Below, piece after piece: positions 33,519 through 44,909 of a DNA stretch of 64,000 nt. The stretch lies in NCBI RefSeq assembly GCF_023898315.1, contig NC_064621.1, forward strand, positions 121,344,561 through 121,408,560. Direction: 5' to 3'. The notes under the pieces are model-generated. The model searched no databases. It was not told the origin of the DNA and saw nothing but the letters and a program-made list of their open reading frames with translations. The stretch's first letter is position 1. Every line of letters begins with the position of its first letter. The position numbers were made by a program, and so were the translations under genes. Origin of the DNA: Schistocerca nitens (taxonomy: Eukaryota; Arthropoda; Insecta; Orthoptera; Acrididae).

Positions 33519-33595
33519 GCTTCGGTAGCTCAGATGGTAGAGCACTTGCCCGCGAAAGGCAAAGGTCCCGAGTTCGAGTCTCGGTTGGGCACACA
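33519..33595 (+). other. tRNA-like SINE head, unit 3 (inverted)
   Basis: The plus-strand copy reads CTTCGGTAGCTCAGATGGTA ... CCCGAGTTCGAGTCTCGG. Together with unit 2 it makes a long inverted repeat of roughly 300 bp arms that could form double-stranded RNA if transcribed through. Confidence 0.65.
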
Positions 33596-34373
33596 GTTTT
33601 AATCTGCCAGGAAGTTTCATGTTCACCTACTATGTTTCCTTCTCTTCCTTTTCCTACTATCGAATTCCAGTCACCCATGACTATTAAATTTTCGTCTTAA
33701 CCTTACAATTATTAGCACAGCATTGGTACAATGTGAATTCATGACACTCAGCATTAAGGGGTTAACAGTAACCTTTTCACAGCTGATGGGGTTATTCTAA
33801 TAAAGTACTGTCTTACAAATGCACGCGTATGTGCGCTTGCACACGCATGCACAGGAGGATGCACAAGAACGCCTCTGCACTTTGTGTCCTACAACTACAA
33901 TATCAATCGTTCACAATTACAATTCATCAACTCATACAAATAATTGTGTGGAACAATTAATACTGATATCAAGTAGGATGACCACACAGACTAAGATGTA
34001 TATAAGACCAGTGGCAGAAGTCAGTTCACTCATGAGATGCTGAGAAAATAGAGTCACTCCAAAAAAGATTGGTTGGTTTAAAGGAGGGGGGAAGGAACCA
34101 AGCTGCGAGGTCATCGGTCCCTCGTTCCCAGTAAAATAATTACAAAAGGGAAATAAGAAAAGAAAGGAGATGCACAGCACAATAACAGGAGAATGGAAGA
34201 ACCAGAAGAACAACAGGAGGACAACCAACACTACTATGGACAAAACAGGAAAAGAAAACCACAGAGAGAAGCAAAAAACAGGTAGAAGGGATAAAAACAA
34301 AAGGGCAAATGACCATGACTGGCCAACCATGAGAATAAAAAGGAAAAGCCAGCCACTCTGTGACACATTAAAA

Positions 34374-34572
34374 AAAATGGTTCAAATGGCTCTGAGCACT
34401 ATGGGACTCAACATCTTAGGTCATAAGTCCCCTAGAACTTAGAACTACTTAAACCTAACTAACCTAAGGACACCACACACACCCATGCCCGAGGCAGGAT
34501 TCGAACCTGCGACCGTAGCAGTCCCGCGGTTCCGGACTGCAGCGCCAGAACCGCTAGACCACCGCGGCCGGC
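34374..34572 (-). mobile_element. tRNA-derived SINE, family A, copy 2
   Basis: Flanked by an exact 12-bp duplication gacacattaaaa (34362-34373 and 34573-34584). The minus strand starts CGGCCGCGGTGGTCTAGCGG and has the B box CAGGTTCGAATCCTGCCTCG. It ends in an A/T-rich tail (plus-strand aaaaaaatggttcaaatgg). It lies in the 3' untranslated part of the I-like element. Confidence 0.9.
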
Positions 34573-35011
34573 GACACATTAAAACATCTACCCTAAAAGC
34601 ATTAGAGTGGAGAACACAAAGGGACAAAGGACATGCGCGAAAACTTATATAGAATGATAAAACACACTGTCACGTATAAAATGTAAAACTTATTAGCCGA
34701 TGAGGTGTTGTCAGCTAAAATTAATGGCAACGAGTCCGGTAATTGAAGAGTCTGTCATAGGGCAGCCAAAGAAGGATAGCTCACCAACATATGGGCCATT
34801 ATCAGCTGGGTGCCACACCAACAGTGAGGTGGGACATCACGGCGCAACAGGTAGCCGTGCGTCACCCAAGTGTGACCAATGTGGAGCCGACAGAGAACCA
34901 CAGAGTCCCTGCGAGAGGCCCACGGGGAGGTCTTCCACACATTCATAGTCTCCTTAATGTCATGCAGTTTGTTGTGCATACTGAAGTTACACCATTCCAT
35001 CTCCCAAAGCC

Positions 35012-35470
35012 TTAGAACCTTGCGGCGTAGTACTCAACACAGGTTAGTTGCAGAGAAGCCAATCTACATAACCAGTTTCTTCTTAGCCAGTTGGCAAGTT
35101 CGTTGCCTGGGATGCCGACGTAACCAGGGGTCCAGACAAACACCACTGAATGACTGGACCATTCCAGGGCATAGGAGGACTCATGGATGGTCGCTACCAA
35201 AAGATGACGAGGGTAGCACTGGTTGATAGCTTGTAGGCTTCTCAAGGAGTCAGTACTCAGAAAAAACGACTCCCCATGGTATGAACGGATGTGCTCAAGA
35301 GCACCAGCTCAGCAGTGAAAACACTGCATCCATCGGGCAAGGAATGCTGTTCAATACGTCCTCCATGGACATACGTGAAGCCGACGTGATCATCTGCCAT
35401 CAAGCCGTCGGAGTAAACCACTTCACGGCCTCGGTACATGTCAAGAATTGAGAAGAAGTGGCAGCGGAGA
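35012..35470 (-). pseudogene. RNase H domain of I-like element
   Basis: The sequence VVYSDGLMADDHVGFTYVHG carries the first catalytic aspartate (SDG), CSVFTAELVLLSTSVHTM carries the glutamate (AEL), and VVFVWTPGYVGIPGNELAN is the C-terminal W-x-P-G-H/Y-x-G-I-x-G-N-E box. The histidine is replaced by tyrosine. A frameshift near 35250 separates the second half. RNase H removes the RNA template during retrotransposition and is diagnostic for I-group elements. Confidence 0.75.
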
Positions 35471-37500
35471 GCCGTGGGGTTACCTGAGTCCTTAGGGCCA
35501 TATGAAAGGTTGGGGTGGAGCCGTGGCCTAGGTATACACCATGGAGGTGTACGTGAATGGACCTCAAGTGTAGATGCTAAAGGCAAGGAATCCAGTTCGG
35601 AAAGAAGGGATTGGACATGAACTGCAATTGGAAGCCCTGACCTGGGTCGCCAATGCCGGAGATGAACAACCATGGGTGGGAAAAGGTAATTCGGATACAC
35701 AGGAGAATTACGAACGTGTGCAATGTAACTGGCGAGCAGTTGTGCATGACTAACCTTCAATGGGAGAACTCCAGTCTCCAGCAGGACGCTGGTCACCAGA
35801 CTCGTCCTAATAGTTCCCTTCACTTGGTGAATGCCACAGTGGTGCATTGGGTTGAGTAAACGCAATGCTGAGGGTGCCGCCAAACCATAAACCAGGCACC
35901 CATAGTCAAGGCAGGATTGAACAAGGGCTCTGTACAGCTGCAGCAGCGTAGAGCGATCTGCACCCCAGTTGGTGTTGCTCAGGCAGTGGAGGGCATTGAG
36001 GTGCTGCTAGCACTTCTGGTTAAGCTGACGAAGGTTAGGAAGCCAGGTCAATCAGGTGCTGAAAACCAGTCCTAAGAATTGATATGTCTCCACTACAGTG
36101 AGTGGATCGTCATTGAACAGTATGATGCTGACAGAAATGCATAACACACGACTTTGCGGCCGAAAACTGGAAACCATGGGCCAGAGCCCATGACTGCGCC
36201 CTGTGGATGGCTCACTGTAGGCGCCGCTCAGCAACACCAGTACTGGTGGAGCAGTACGAGATGCAGAAGTTGTCTGCATACAGGGAAGGAAAGATGGATG
36301 GCCCTACAGCTGCTGCTACACCATTAATGGCCACTAAAAATAGAGATACACTCAATACAGAGCCCTGCAGGACCCCATTCTCCTGGATATAGGGTAACTA
36401 TGGGAGGCACCTACTTGGATATGGAAAGTATGAATCAACATGAAATTTTGGATAAAAATCGGGAGCGGGCCTCAGAGACCCTGCTCATATAATGTGGCCA
36501 GGATATGATGTCGCAAGGTCATGTTATATGATTTTTGTAAATCAGAAAAGATGAAAAGATGATAACCAGGTGTTGGCGTCTGGAAAAGGCTGTTCGGATG
36601 GCAGACTCGAGAGACACAAGATTATCAATAGCAGAGTGACCCTGGCGGAAGCCGCCCTGACATGGAGCCAGTATGCCGTGTGACTCCCGGACCCAATCCA
36701 ACTGCTGGCACACCATACGTTCTAGCAGCTAACAAAGAACGTTGGTGAGGCTGATGGGCCAATAGCTATCCACATCAAGCAGGTTTTTACTGGGTTTGAG
36801 CACCGGAATAATTGTGCTCTCCCACCATTGCGATCGAAAGATGCTATCGCATCAGATCCGGTTGAAGAGAATGAGGAGATGTCACTTTTAGTCAGATGAG
36901 AGATGTTTAATCATCTGACTGTGGATCTGGTCTGGCCCAAGAGCAGTGTCAGGGCAATGTGCAAGGGCACTGAGGAGCTGGCACTCTGCAAATGGGGCGT
37001 TATAGGATTCACTGTGGAGTGTACTGAACGAGAGGACTTTCCCTTCCAGCCGCCGTTTGAGAGTGCTAAAGGCTGGGGGTAAATCTCTGATGCAGAGTGT
37101 TCAGCAATCACAATTGCATCGGTAGATAACATGCCATTTATGTTAACACCGGGAACACCTGTTGGGGTCTGGTACCCGAAAACATGTTTGATCCTTGCCC
37201 AGACTCAGGAAGGTGATGTACATCTCCCAATGGTTGAGATGTATCTCTCCCAACACTCCTGCTTCCATCGTTGGATAAGTTGGCGAACACGGGCACGGAG
37301 CTGTTTAAAGGCTGTGAGGTGCTCCAGGGAAGGATGCCGCTTATGCCGCTGTAGAGCTTGCCGATGCTCCTTAATTGCTTCAGTGACTTCCGGCGACCAC
37401 CAAGGGACTGCCTTACGCCTCGGGCAACCTAAAGTGCGAGGGATTGCGTTTTCTGCCGCAGAAACAATTGTTGTAGTCACTTGCTCAACCATCACATCAA
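35471..37500 (-). pseudogene. Reverse transcriptase region of I-like element
   Basis: Pieces include AIPRTLGCPRRKAVPWWSPE and LQRHKRHPSLEHLTAFKQLR (linker, 37205-37495) and MVCQQLDWVRESHGILAPCQ, GGFRQGHSAIDNLVSLESAI at 36716-36540 (RT finger and palm). Then come VETYQFLGLVFST (thumb, 36052) and the connection to RNase H at 35883. The motif A and motif C boxes are too damaged to point out with confidence. Many stops. Confidence 0.65.
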
Positions 37501-38170
37501 TGTTTCTGTGTGGGGGAGATTCAACAGTGACAGCAGAGGTGAAAGTTTCCCAGTCTGCCTTGTTTCAAGCCCATCTGGGAGGACATCCATGTGCCTGACG
37601 CCGGGGCAGTCACCTGAGCTGCAAATTGATAAATCAATGGCCGAGTAACTACCATGAACCACACTGAAATGTGTGGCGGCCCCAGTATTTAAGAGGCAGA
37701 CATCGAATTGAGACAGTAAAGTTTCAACATCTCTGCCTCGGCCAGTAAGCATGGTGCCACCCCACAAGGCGTTATGGGCGTTAAAATCTCCCACAAGTAG
37801 GAAAGGTTTAGGGAGTTGATCAATCAGTGCAGCTAATACATTCAGGGTTACAGCACCATCTGGAGGAAGATATGCATTGCAGACAGCTATTTCCTGTGTC
37901 GTCCTTATTCTGACAGTACAGTTTCACTACAAACTGAGTTTAGGACATAAACACAAACTTCACCTGACACTCTATTAAAGTCGCTATGGTTCCTGTAATA
38001 TCCCTTATAGCCACGGTGGGCAGCGGTCCGCATTGCCGGGAACCACGTTTCCTGGAGGACAATGCAGAAAGAAGGTGTAAAGCTTAACAGTTGCCGGACC
38101 TCAGCCAGGCGGTGAAAAAAACCTCCACAAGTCCACTGGAGGATGACGTCATCGTGAGACTGGGAAGGCC
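37501..38170 (-). pseudogene. Endonuclease region of I-like element
   Basis: MGDFNAHNALWGGTMLTGRG (37794) is the catalytic G-D-F-N-A-H box, followed by FDVCLLNTGAATHF and GSYSAIDLSICSSG, which end the APE-type fold. The upstream part to 38170 is recognisable only as shifting frames. In the family this domain nicks target DNA. Confidence 0.75.
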
Positions 38171-38271
38171 TGGAACATTCAATGAGGCAGTTTACACCTC
38201 AGGGTAAACTGCTGCCACCGACTTATTGCCTGAGCAGTCTATATCCATTGCATCTGAGGGTCCAGCGACAT

Positions 38272-39660
38272 CTAGGTCCTCAGTGGACGCCAGAATCTCC
38301 ACCTCATCCACAGGCGCAGAGCTTGTAGGAAGCAGTGATGTGGGTGCCACCACAATTCCCTTGGTTTGGGGATCTTCTGTTTGGAGTTCTCTAGCTGCTC
38401 CTTGGGTTTCCCTGGCTGGGAGGACTTCACTGATTCAGCCTCCGGGACTGAGGATGAGTGTGAAGCCCTACAACCAGCTGCTTTTGTGCTCTTGGCGGGT
38501 GTCATCTTTCCCACTAGCAGAAACCTGGGAAGCGAGTGACCTGAGAAGGGACCCCTTTCTAGCGAGAGGAGCCAAAGAAGACTTAAACTTCTCTGGCGCA
38601 GAAGTGGGGACTGATATCCCTGATGGTTGTGGGGTGTTGCTCCCGAAGTAGCTGGTGCAGGAGCAACAGGGAGGGAAGTGCACCCCACCATCAAGGGGGC
38701 AGGTGTAGACTTATGGCTCTGAGAGGTGGCTGGGGTTGGCGGAGCTGATGGTACAAGAACTGCTGCAGTGGCGGCGTACGATGATGTCATACGTACAGGA
38801 TGTAAGAGTTCAAATTTCCTCTTAGTCTCAATGTAAGGTCAGTTGGTCCAGGATCTTGTACTCCATGATTTTCATTTCTTTCTGGAAAATCCTGCAGTCA
38901 GGCGAGCAAGGTGAATGGTGCTCTCCGCAGTTGACAAAGAGGGGAGGCGGGGCACATTGAGTATTGGGATGTGATTGGCATCCACAATCTCGACATATGA
39001 CACTGGAAGTACAGCAGGAAGACATATGGCCAAACTTCCAGCATTTAAAGCACCACATATTGGGAGGGATATAGGGCTTTACATCACAGCGGTAGACCAT
39101 CAACTTGACCTTCTCGGGCAATGCATCACCCTCGAAAGCCAAGATGAAGGCAGCAGTGGCAACCTGATTATCCCTTGGACCCCGGTGGACACGCCACACG
39201 AAATGTACACATAGCCGGTCAAAATTGGCGTGCAGCTCATCGTCAGACTGCAAAAAAAGGTCCCTGTGAAATATGATACCCTGGACCATATTTAAGCTCT
39301 TATGGGGCGTGATGGTTACAGAAACATCCCCCAGCATGTCACAAGCGATTAACACCCGTGACTGGGCAGAGGATGCGGTTTGGATCAACACTGACCCAGA
39401 TCTCACTTTGAACAAGCCCTCCACCTCCCCAAACTTGTCCTCTAAATGCTCAACAAAAAGCTGAGGCTTCGTTGTCATGAAATATTCCCCATCAGCTCTT
39501 GAACATACAAGGTACGGGAGCTAATAAGAGCCGCTGCCATCCTTAGCCTGACATTCCTGCCATGGTGTGGCCAGGGAGGGGAACGATTTTGGATCATACT
39601 TCTGGGCATTGAACTGAGCCCGTGAATGCTTAGAGACTGCTGATGTTTGACCACCAGCAA
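38272..39660 (-). pseudogene. ORF1 (Gag-like) of I-like element with zinc knuckles
   Basis: The main open piece, 39478-38828, reads VEHLEDKFGEVEGLFKVRSG and ends in three Cys-rich knuckles: CFKCWKFGHMSSCC, CRDCGCQSHPNTQC and CGEHHSPCSPDC. ORF1 proteins of this group bind the element RNA. Upstream (39660-39475) is the shifted N-terminus. Downstream (38790-38272) is a Pro/Ser-rich C-terminal tail in another frame. The second and third knuckles have altered spacing. Confidence 0.75.
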
Positions 39661-40392
39661 GAGATGATGTACTACACTTCATCATTTGTCATCTGCCCTG
39701 ATGCCACCCACTCCTATCAGGGGCCCTCCCCACGGGCGCCACCAAGCCGCAGCAAAGGCCACCTGGCAGGATGGCCATTGCCGGGAGTCCTGATGCCCCA
39801 AGGTGATGGGCATCTACTCCTTAGCATACATGGCGAGTTAACGGCACAGGCATCAGCAGAGTGATCCCTGTGTGGTCAGGGGGCTACATCCAACAGGGTA
39901 CATGGCGACCCCACCAAAACAGACTGGCTACCATGCTGGATATTAGGTGCAAACAAGTCCATTATCATTGTCAGCGTAGAAAACGATACTGCACAGTTGA
40001 TGAAAAAATACACACCGAGGGGGGTGACCTTGTCCAACAGTTGGAGAATGAGCAGAAGTGCAGATCCACGTCAACGAAGGATGTGATAGGTCTCAGCGCA
40101 CGATGGACACAATGCACCATGTAAGGTGCCCTTCCTAAATTGGTTCACTTTTTGGGAAAAATTTTGAAAAATGGAGCTCAAACCCTACAGGGGACCATCA
40201 CATAAAGGCCGAAATGCGTAAGACTCCTTTTAATCGCCTCTTACAACAGGCAGGAATACCTCGGGCCTGCAGAGGGGTCACTCCACAAAAGATATTGTTT
40301 ACAAAACACTAGCACATCCCATGTTAGAATATTTTTCAAATGTGACCAACCACACCAAATAGGACTAACGAGGGATATGAAATGTATATATA

Positions 40393-41945
40393 CAGGGTGT
40401 TACAAAAAGGTACGGCCAAACTTTCAGGAAACATTCCTCACACACAATGTCCGGAAACGCTTACTTTCCATGTTAGAGCTCATTTTATTACTTCTCTTCA
40501 AATCACATTAATCATGGAATGGAAACACACAGCAACAGAACGTACCAGCGTGACTTCAAACACTTTGTTACAGGAAATGTTCAAAATGTCCTCCGTTAGC
40601 GAGGATACATGCATCCACCGTCCGTCGCATGGAATCCCTGATGCACTGATGCAGCCCTGGAGAATGGCGTATTGTATCACAGCCATCCACAATACGAGCA
40701 CGAAGAGTCTTTACATTTGGTACCGGGGTTGCGTAGACAAGAGCTTTCAAATGCCCCCATAAATGAAAGTCAAGAGGGTTGAGTTCAGGAGAGCGTGGAG
40801 GCCGTGGAATTGGTCCGCCTCTACCAATACATTGGTCACCGAATCTGTTGTTGAGAAGTGTACCAACACTTTGACTGAAATGTGCAGGAGCTCCATCGTG
40901 CATGAACCACGTGTTGTGTCGTACTTGTAAAGGCACATGTTCTAGCAGCACAGGTAGAGTATCCCGTATGAAATCGTGATAACGTGCTCCATTGAGCGTA
41001 GGTGGAAGAACATGGGGCCCAATCAAGACATCACCAACAATGCCTGCCCAAACGTTCACAGAAAATCTGTGTTGATGACGTCATTGCACAATTGCATGCG
41101 GATTCTCGTCAGCCCACACATGTTGATTGTGAAAATTTACAATTTGATCATGTTGGAATGAAGCCTCATCCGTAAAGAGAACATTTGCACTGAAATGAGG
41201 ATTGACACATTGTTGGATGAACCATTCACAGAAGTGACCTGTGGAGGCCAATCAGCTGCTGATAGTGCCTGCACACACTGTACATGGTACGGAAACAACT
41301 GGTTCTCCCATAGCACTCTCCATACAGTGACGTGGTCAACGTTACCTTGTACAGCAACAACTTCTCTGACGCTGACATTAGGGTTATCGTCAACTGCACG
41401 AAGATTTGCCTCATCCATTGCAGGTGTCCTCGTCGTTCTAGGTCTTCCCCAGTTGCGAGTCATAGGCTGGAATGTTCCGTGCTCCCTAAGACGCCGATCA
41501 ATTGCTTCGAACGTCTTCCTGTTGGGACACCTTTGTTCTGGAAATCTGTCTCGAAACAAACGTACCGCGCCACGGCTATTGCCCCGTGCTAATCCATACA
41601 TCAAATGGGCATCTGCCAACTCCACATTTGTAAACATTGCACTGACTGCAAAACCACGTTCGTGATGAACACTAACCTGTTGATGCTACGTACTGATGTG
41701 CTTGATGCTAGTACTGTAGAGCAATGAGTAGCATGTCAACACAAGCACCAAAGTCAACATTACCTTCCTTCAATTGGGCCAACTGGCAGTGAATCGAGGA
41801 AGTACAGTACATACCGACGAAACTAAAATGAGCTCTAACATGGAAATTAAGCGTTTCCGGACACATGTCCACATAACATCTTTTCTTTATTTGTGTGTGA
41901 GGAATGTTTCCTGAAAGTTTGGCCGTACCTTTTTGTAACACCCTG
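40393..41945 (-). mobile_element. Tc1/mariner-superfamily transposon, DD41D type
   Basis: The ends are cagggtgttacaaaaaggta on the left and its exact reverse complement on the right. At least 52 bp of inverted repeat is perfect, and similarity extends to about 100 bp apart from an extra piece of some 28 bp in the right arm. It is flanked by TA at 40391-40392 and 41946-41947. It is inserted in CR1-like copy 2, which reads through on both sides (gaaatgta ... gagttg). One transposase gene on the minus strand. Confidence 0.9.
40568..41637 (-). pseudogene. Tc1/mariner transposase, near intact, DD41D
   Basis: From the ATG at 41637: FTNVELADAHLMYGLARGNS and a helix-turn-helix region (RKTFEAIDRRLREHG), then NVDHVTVWRVLWENQLFPYH. 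A frame change near 41230 follows. Then VLFTDEASFQ (first catalytic Asp), NTWFMHDGAPAHF (second), and RSPELNPLDFHLWGHLK (third). I count 41 residues between the second and third Asp. A stop at about 41077, just before HRFSVNVWAGIVGDVLIGPH, is a further lesion. The spacing fits the DD41D group I associate with rosa-type elements. Confidence 0.8.
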
Positions 41946-42273
41946 TAGAGTTGTAGCATGAATGATGACAGGTTTGTTTAAATCACAGGAGGCGGTCAGG
42001 AAATGTTGAAAAACTGGGACTGGGCACCTCTCAAAGATAGACATAAATTATTATGTTGAAAGCTACTTGTAAAACTTTGATATCAAGTATGACGCAAAAA
42101 TGCTGGAGGTATTCTTCATCCCCCTAAATATCATTGGCATAGACAGCAGGCTAATTACAGCACCTGGTCTTCATGTGCTCTGTACACCACTGGAAGGAGA
42201 AGAAATCCTAACATGCTGTACAGGACTAAGCACTCTCTGCCATGTGTGCATCTACCACTGGCTTGCTGCAGAA

Positions 42274-43000
42274 TTCTTGAACATATTCTCAGCTCAAATA
42301 TAATAAATTTCTTTGAGAAAGCACAACTTTTACCAATGACTTGGCACAGTATCAGAAAGCATTGCTCGTGCAAACCTCAGCTTGTCCTTTTCTCACATGA
42401 CATCCTATGACCTACGAATGAAGGTCAAGAGGAAGGTTCAATATTCCTAGATTTCCAAAAAGCATTTGGCATCCAGCCACATTGTAGACTGTTAATGAAG
42501 AACTAGGTTCCCAGGCATTTCCAGGCATCTGAGTGGCTCAAAGATTTCTTAAGTAACCGACTCCAGTATGTTATCCTCGATGGCGAGTTTTCAACTGGGC
42601 TGAGGGTATTTTCTAGAGTGCCCAAGGGAAATGTGATGAGACTCAGTCATTTTCTCTGTACATAAATGATCTGGTGGACAGGGTGAGCAGCAATCTGTGG
42701 CTGTTTGCTGGTGATGCTGTAGTGTATGGAAAGTTGTCATCGCTGAGGGAATGTAGGGATGATACAAGATGACTTGGACAAAATTTTTAATTGATGTAAT
42801 GAATGACATATCTCAAGATGTATGAAAATCTAAGTTATTGTAGACTAGCAGGAAAAACAAACCAGTAATGTCAAATGCAGCATCAGTAGTGTAGTGCCTG
42901 ACATGATCATGTCAATCAAATATCTAAGTGTAACTTTGTAAAGCAATATGAAATAGAAGGAACAGGTAAGGACACCCTCCCTCGAGCTGCGTGCGTGACT
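42274..43000 (+). pseudogene. CR1-like RT remnant, copy 3
   Basis: Directly after the 3' end of copy 2, the plus strand shows CRILEHILSSNIINFFEKAQ, SIFLDFQKAFGIQPH (motif A), WLKDFLSNRLQYVILDGEFS, VPKGN (motif B), INDLVDRVSSNLWLFAGDAV (motif C, A-D-D changed to A-G-D) and IKYLSVTL. All boxes align in order with copy 1 at 2290-3990. It covers the RT segment that copy 2 lacks, so it may be a rearranged part of the same insertion or a separate copy. Confidence 0.65.
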
Positions 43001-44380
43001 GCTTTGCAATTTTGGATGTATTCCATATGACCAACAGCAAAACTGGTGAAAATGTGCAATATAATTCAATGATACTTAAGGTTATATCCAAAGGAATCAG
43101 CATATGAGAACCACATAACATGGTAGGAGGATTGTGTGAAGTGTATTTCCATACTGGATATATTTTTAAATGATGGCAACTGATTTCAAAATGAGATGTA
43201 CTTTGAAATACAGTTACCATTCTTAAAGAGTCTGCAGCATGCAGTCTAGTGGTTAATGTCACTGCCCCAAGGTCACTCCTGGTCAAGTTGGACATTTCTT
43301 CTCTCAGGGACAGGGTGTTAATCGTTTCATCTCATCTTTCATCAACATGGCAAGTCGTTGCATCAAACACAAAGACATACAGCCAATTATGCAACACAAT
43401 CATTTCCTCTCACTCTTAAAGGAGGAACTCTGCCACTGCTGCAACTCAGAAAGAAGACTCTTCAGTAACGTTTTTGATACTAGCAGAAGTTTGGATGTTT
43501 TTAGCTGATGTCAGCCACACACTGCTCACAGTGAAAATCTTAAGAGATATCCCTACTTGTGGTATACTCCTCTCTGTTGGCACTAATGTATCGTTGCTTA
43601 ATTACAGATTCAAGTCATCTATGTTAATGTGCCACTGTCAATATTTGTTAAGATATAGTCAACCTGCAGTCTCTCAGCTTTTCTTATTGTTGTTGACTAA
43701 CGATGCATTTCCATGTGTTCTACAGAGTTGTTGTTTCCATTTTATGCACAGTATTTTGACAACCAACCCACCCATCTTTGTCAGGTGCTACAAGCTTTGC
43801 TGTTTCGTGTACTCACTGTCTACAATTCGACCAGTCCCAGGCAGTGAGTATACATAAAAGCAAAACTCGTAGCACCTGAAGATATCGGCTGAGTCAGTCA
43901 TCGAAATATTGTGTATGAAATGGAAATTATACATTGGCAGAACACTCAAAAACATACTATTAATAATCTGTCTGCTTCAAATCCCCAGAAGAGTTTGTCG
44001 AATTGTTAGGACAGACATAAGTAGTCCTCTGGGTTATTTGGAAAGCAAGCTGTCCTACTGTATAATGTTGATTGGTCCCCACACTTTCCTTTGGACCTAT
44101 TCATAGTGGTGCTATTAATCTAATTATGACAGCTGTCGCTGCTTTGAAACTGCCTGTGAGGCCCATTACAGGCCTCCTTCACCAATGCACATCACTAGAC
44201 TATGTCCTCAGCCATACACAACTGACATCACAACGGTGACTTTATTACAAGTTGAATGTCTTCATATATATATACGTTACTGGACTGAATTTTACAAAGG
44301 GCCTCCCACATGTTATACTTTCCACAATTTTGTCAAAGTGTCAAGTTGGGTCATCCAATGTGAGGGCAGTTCAAATGTTC
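43001..44380. other. No gene recognised; possible Penelope-like 3' tail
   Basis: Mostly AT-rich intronic sequence. Around 43881-43917, cctgaagatatcggctgagt followed by cagtcatcgaaatattgtg resembles the 3' tail of the 24-27 kb Penelope-like family (24120-24100 on the minus strand, cctgaagacgtcgagcagtt). This may be a tail-only insertion. The rest is unassigned. Confidence 0.35.
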
Positions 44381-44562
44381 AAATGTGTGTGAATTCCTAA
44401 GGGACCAAACTGCTGAGGTCATCGGTCCCTAGACTTACAGACTACTTAAACTACCTTAAACTAACTTATGATAAGAACAACACACACACCCATGCCCATG
44501 GGAGGACTCAAACCACCGGCGGGAGAGGCCTCACAATCCGTGGCATGGCGCGAGGACAGTAT
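44380..44562 (-). mobile_element. tRNA-derived SINE, family C, decayed
   Basis: Plus-strand landmarks are ttcaaatgtgtgtgaattcc, gctgaggtcatcggtcccta, acacacacacccatgcccat and ggaggactcaaaccaccgg, the last being a damaged B box in reverse. The tRNA-like head is truncated at about 44560. It shares gaggtcatcggtccct with the I-like element 3' end at about 34108. Confidence 0.6.
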
Positions 44563-44909
44563 GAGGCTGCAAATAATAAGGTTTTAACCAGACGATACCT
44601 ACATACCGGAAAGTACACTATGTTATTTCACTCAGTGTGAACTGTTTGCACACTGGCTGTTGCTGCTTTACAGTGCCAACTCTTTTTTCCGCAACTGAAA
44701 ATGCATTACATTTTCACTACGTCACTACCTACTGTGTTCAACAGTTGCTCTGCCATGTAAACCACTCACGACTGTTCACAATAACTGCCACCCACAAATA
44801 ATTAGGGATGGGTTCGTCAACAATGTTCAGTCAAATTTTACCAAAAAATGTACTGTATCTTCTTCAAATGACAATAGAAAAATATAATTATCTTGTGTAG
44901 TATGCTTAC

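Larger units (their letters stand above)
32687..33620. repeat. Cluster of three tRNA-SINE units, two direct and one inverted
   Basis: Units at about 32687-32990 and 32991-33278 are head to tail. A third at 33279-33620 is inverted and carries an extra copy of the end block. Each contains a tRNA-like core, an end block (gattttcactctgcagcgga) and a body (tttacttctgccagtatctc). Units are nearly identical, pointing to recent origin. The whole cluster splits the RTE-like endonuclease. The long plus-strand open frame here is a by-product of the duplicated units. Confidence 0.75.
31906..33710 (-). mobile_element. RTE-like non-LTR fragment interrupted by SINE units
   Basis: Minus-strand coding at 33710-33621 (GDWNSIVGKGREGNIVGE) continues after the SINE cluster at 32686-31906. 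The junction flanks carry attcacct and gttcacct. It inserted into CR1-like copy 2, which resumes on both sides. Only endonuclease and linker are present. The RT is missing, so the fragment is truncated. Confidence 0.65.
34063..40276 (-). mobile_element. I-like non-LTR retrotransposon (gag, endonuclease, RT, RNase H)
   Basis: A 6.2-kb minus-strand element inserted into CR1-like copy 2. The flanks share gtcactcca (34053-34061 and 40276-40284) with similar A-rich bases after it, a likely target duplication of the CR1 sequence ...SHSTKD. Order is ORF1 with zinc knuckles, then endonuclease, RT and RNase H, which places it in the I/R1 group that keeps RNase H. Stops and frameshifts in every domain. 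A family A SINE sits in its 3' UTR. Confidence 0.8.
30915..42273 (+). mobile_element. CR1-like retrotransposon, copy 2, exploded by later insertions
   Basis: Pieces collinear with copy 1 lie at 30915-31905 (endonuclease and linker), about 33760-34062 (RT motif C onward, cttttcacagctgatggggt), 40277-40392 (the ...STKDIVYKTLAHPMLEY region) and 41946-42273 (3' end). The gaps are filled by an RTE-like fragment with SINE units, an I-like element and a mariner transposon. The RT segment matching copy 1 positions 1960-2690 is missing. It is all non-coding now. Confidence 0.65.

Noticed and set aside
33519-33595. A functional tRNA gene
   Set aside because: Base 33 is not T, the sequence is embedded in a repeated SINE unit and three near-identical copies occur together.
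37131-37598. A 155-codon plus-strand open frame
   Set aside because: Antisense to the I-like element; the minus strand gives real endonuclease and RT motifs.
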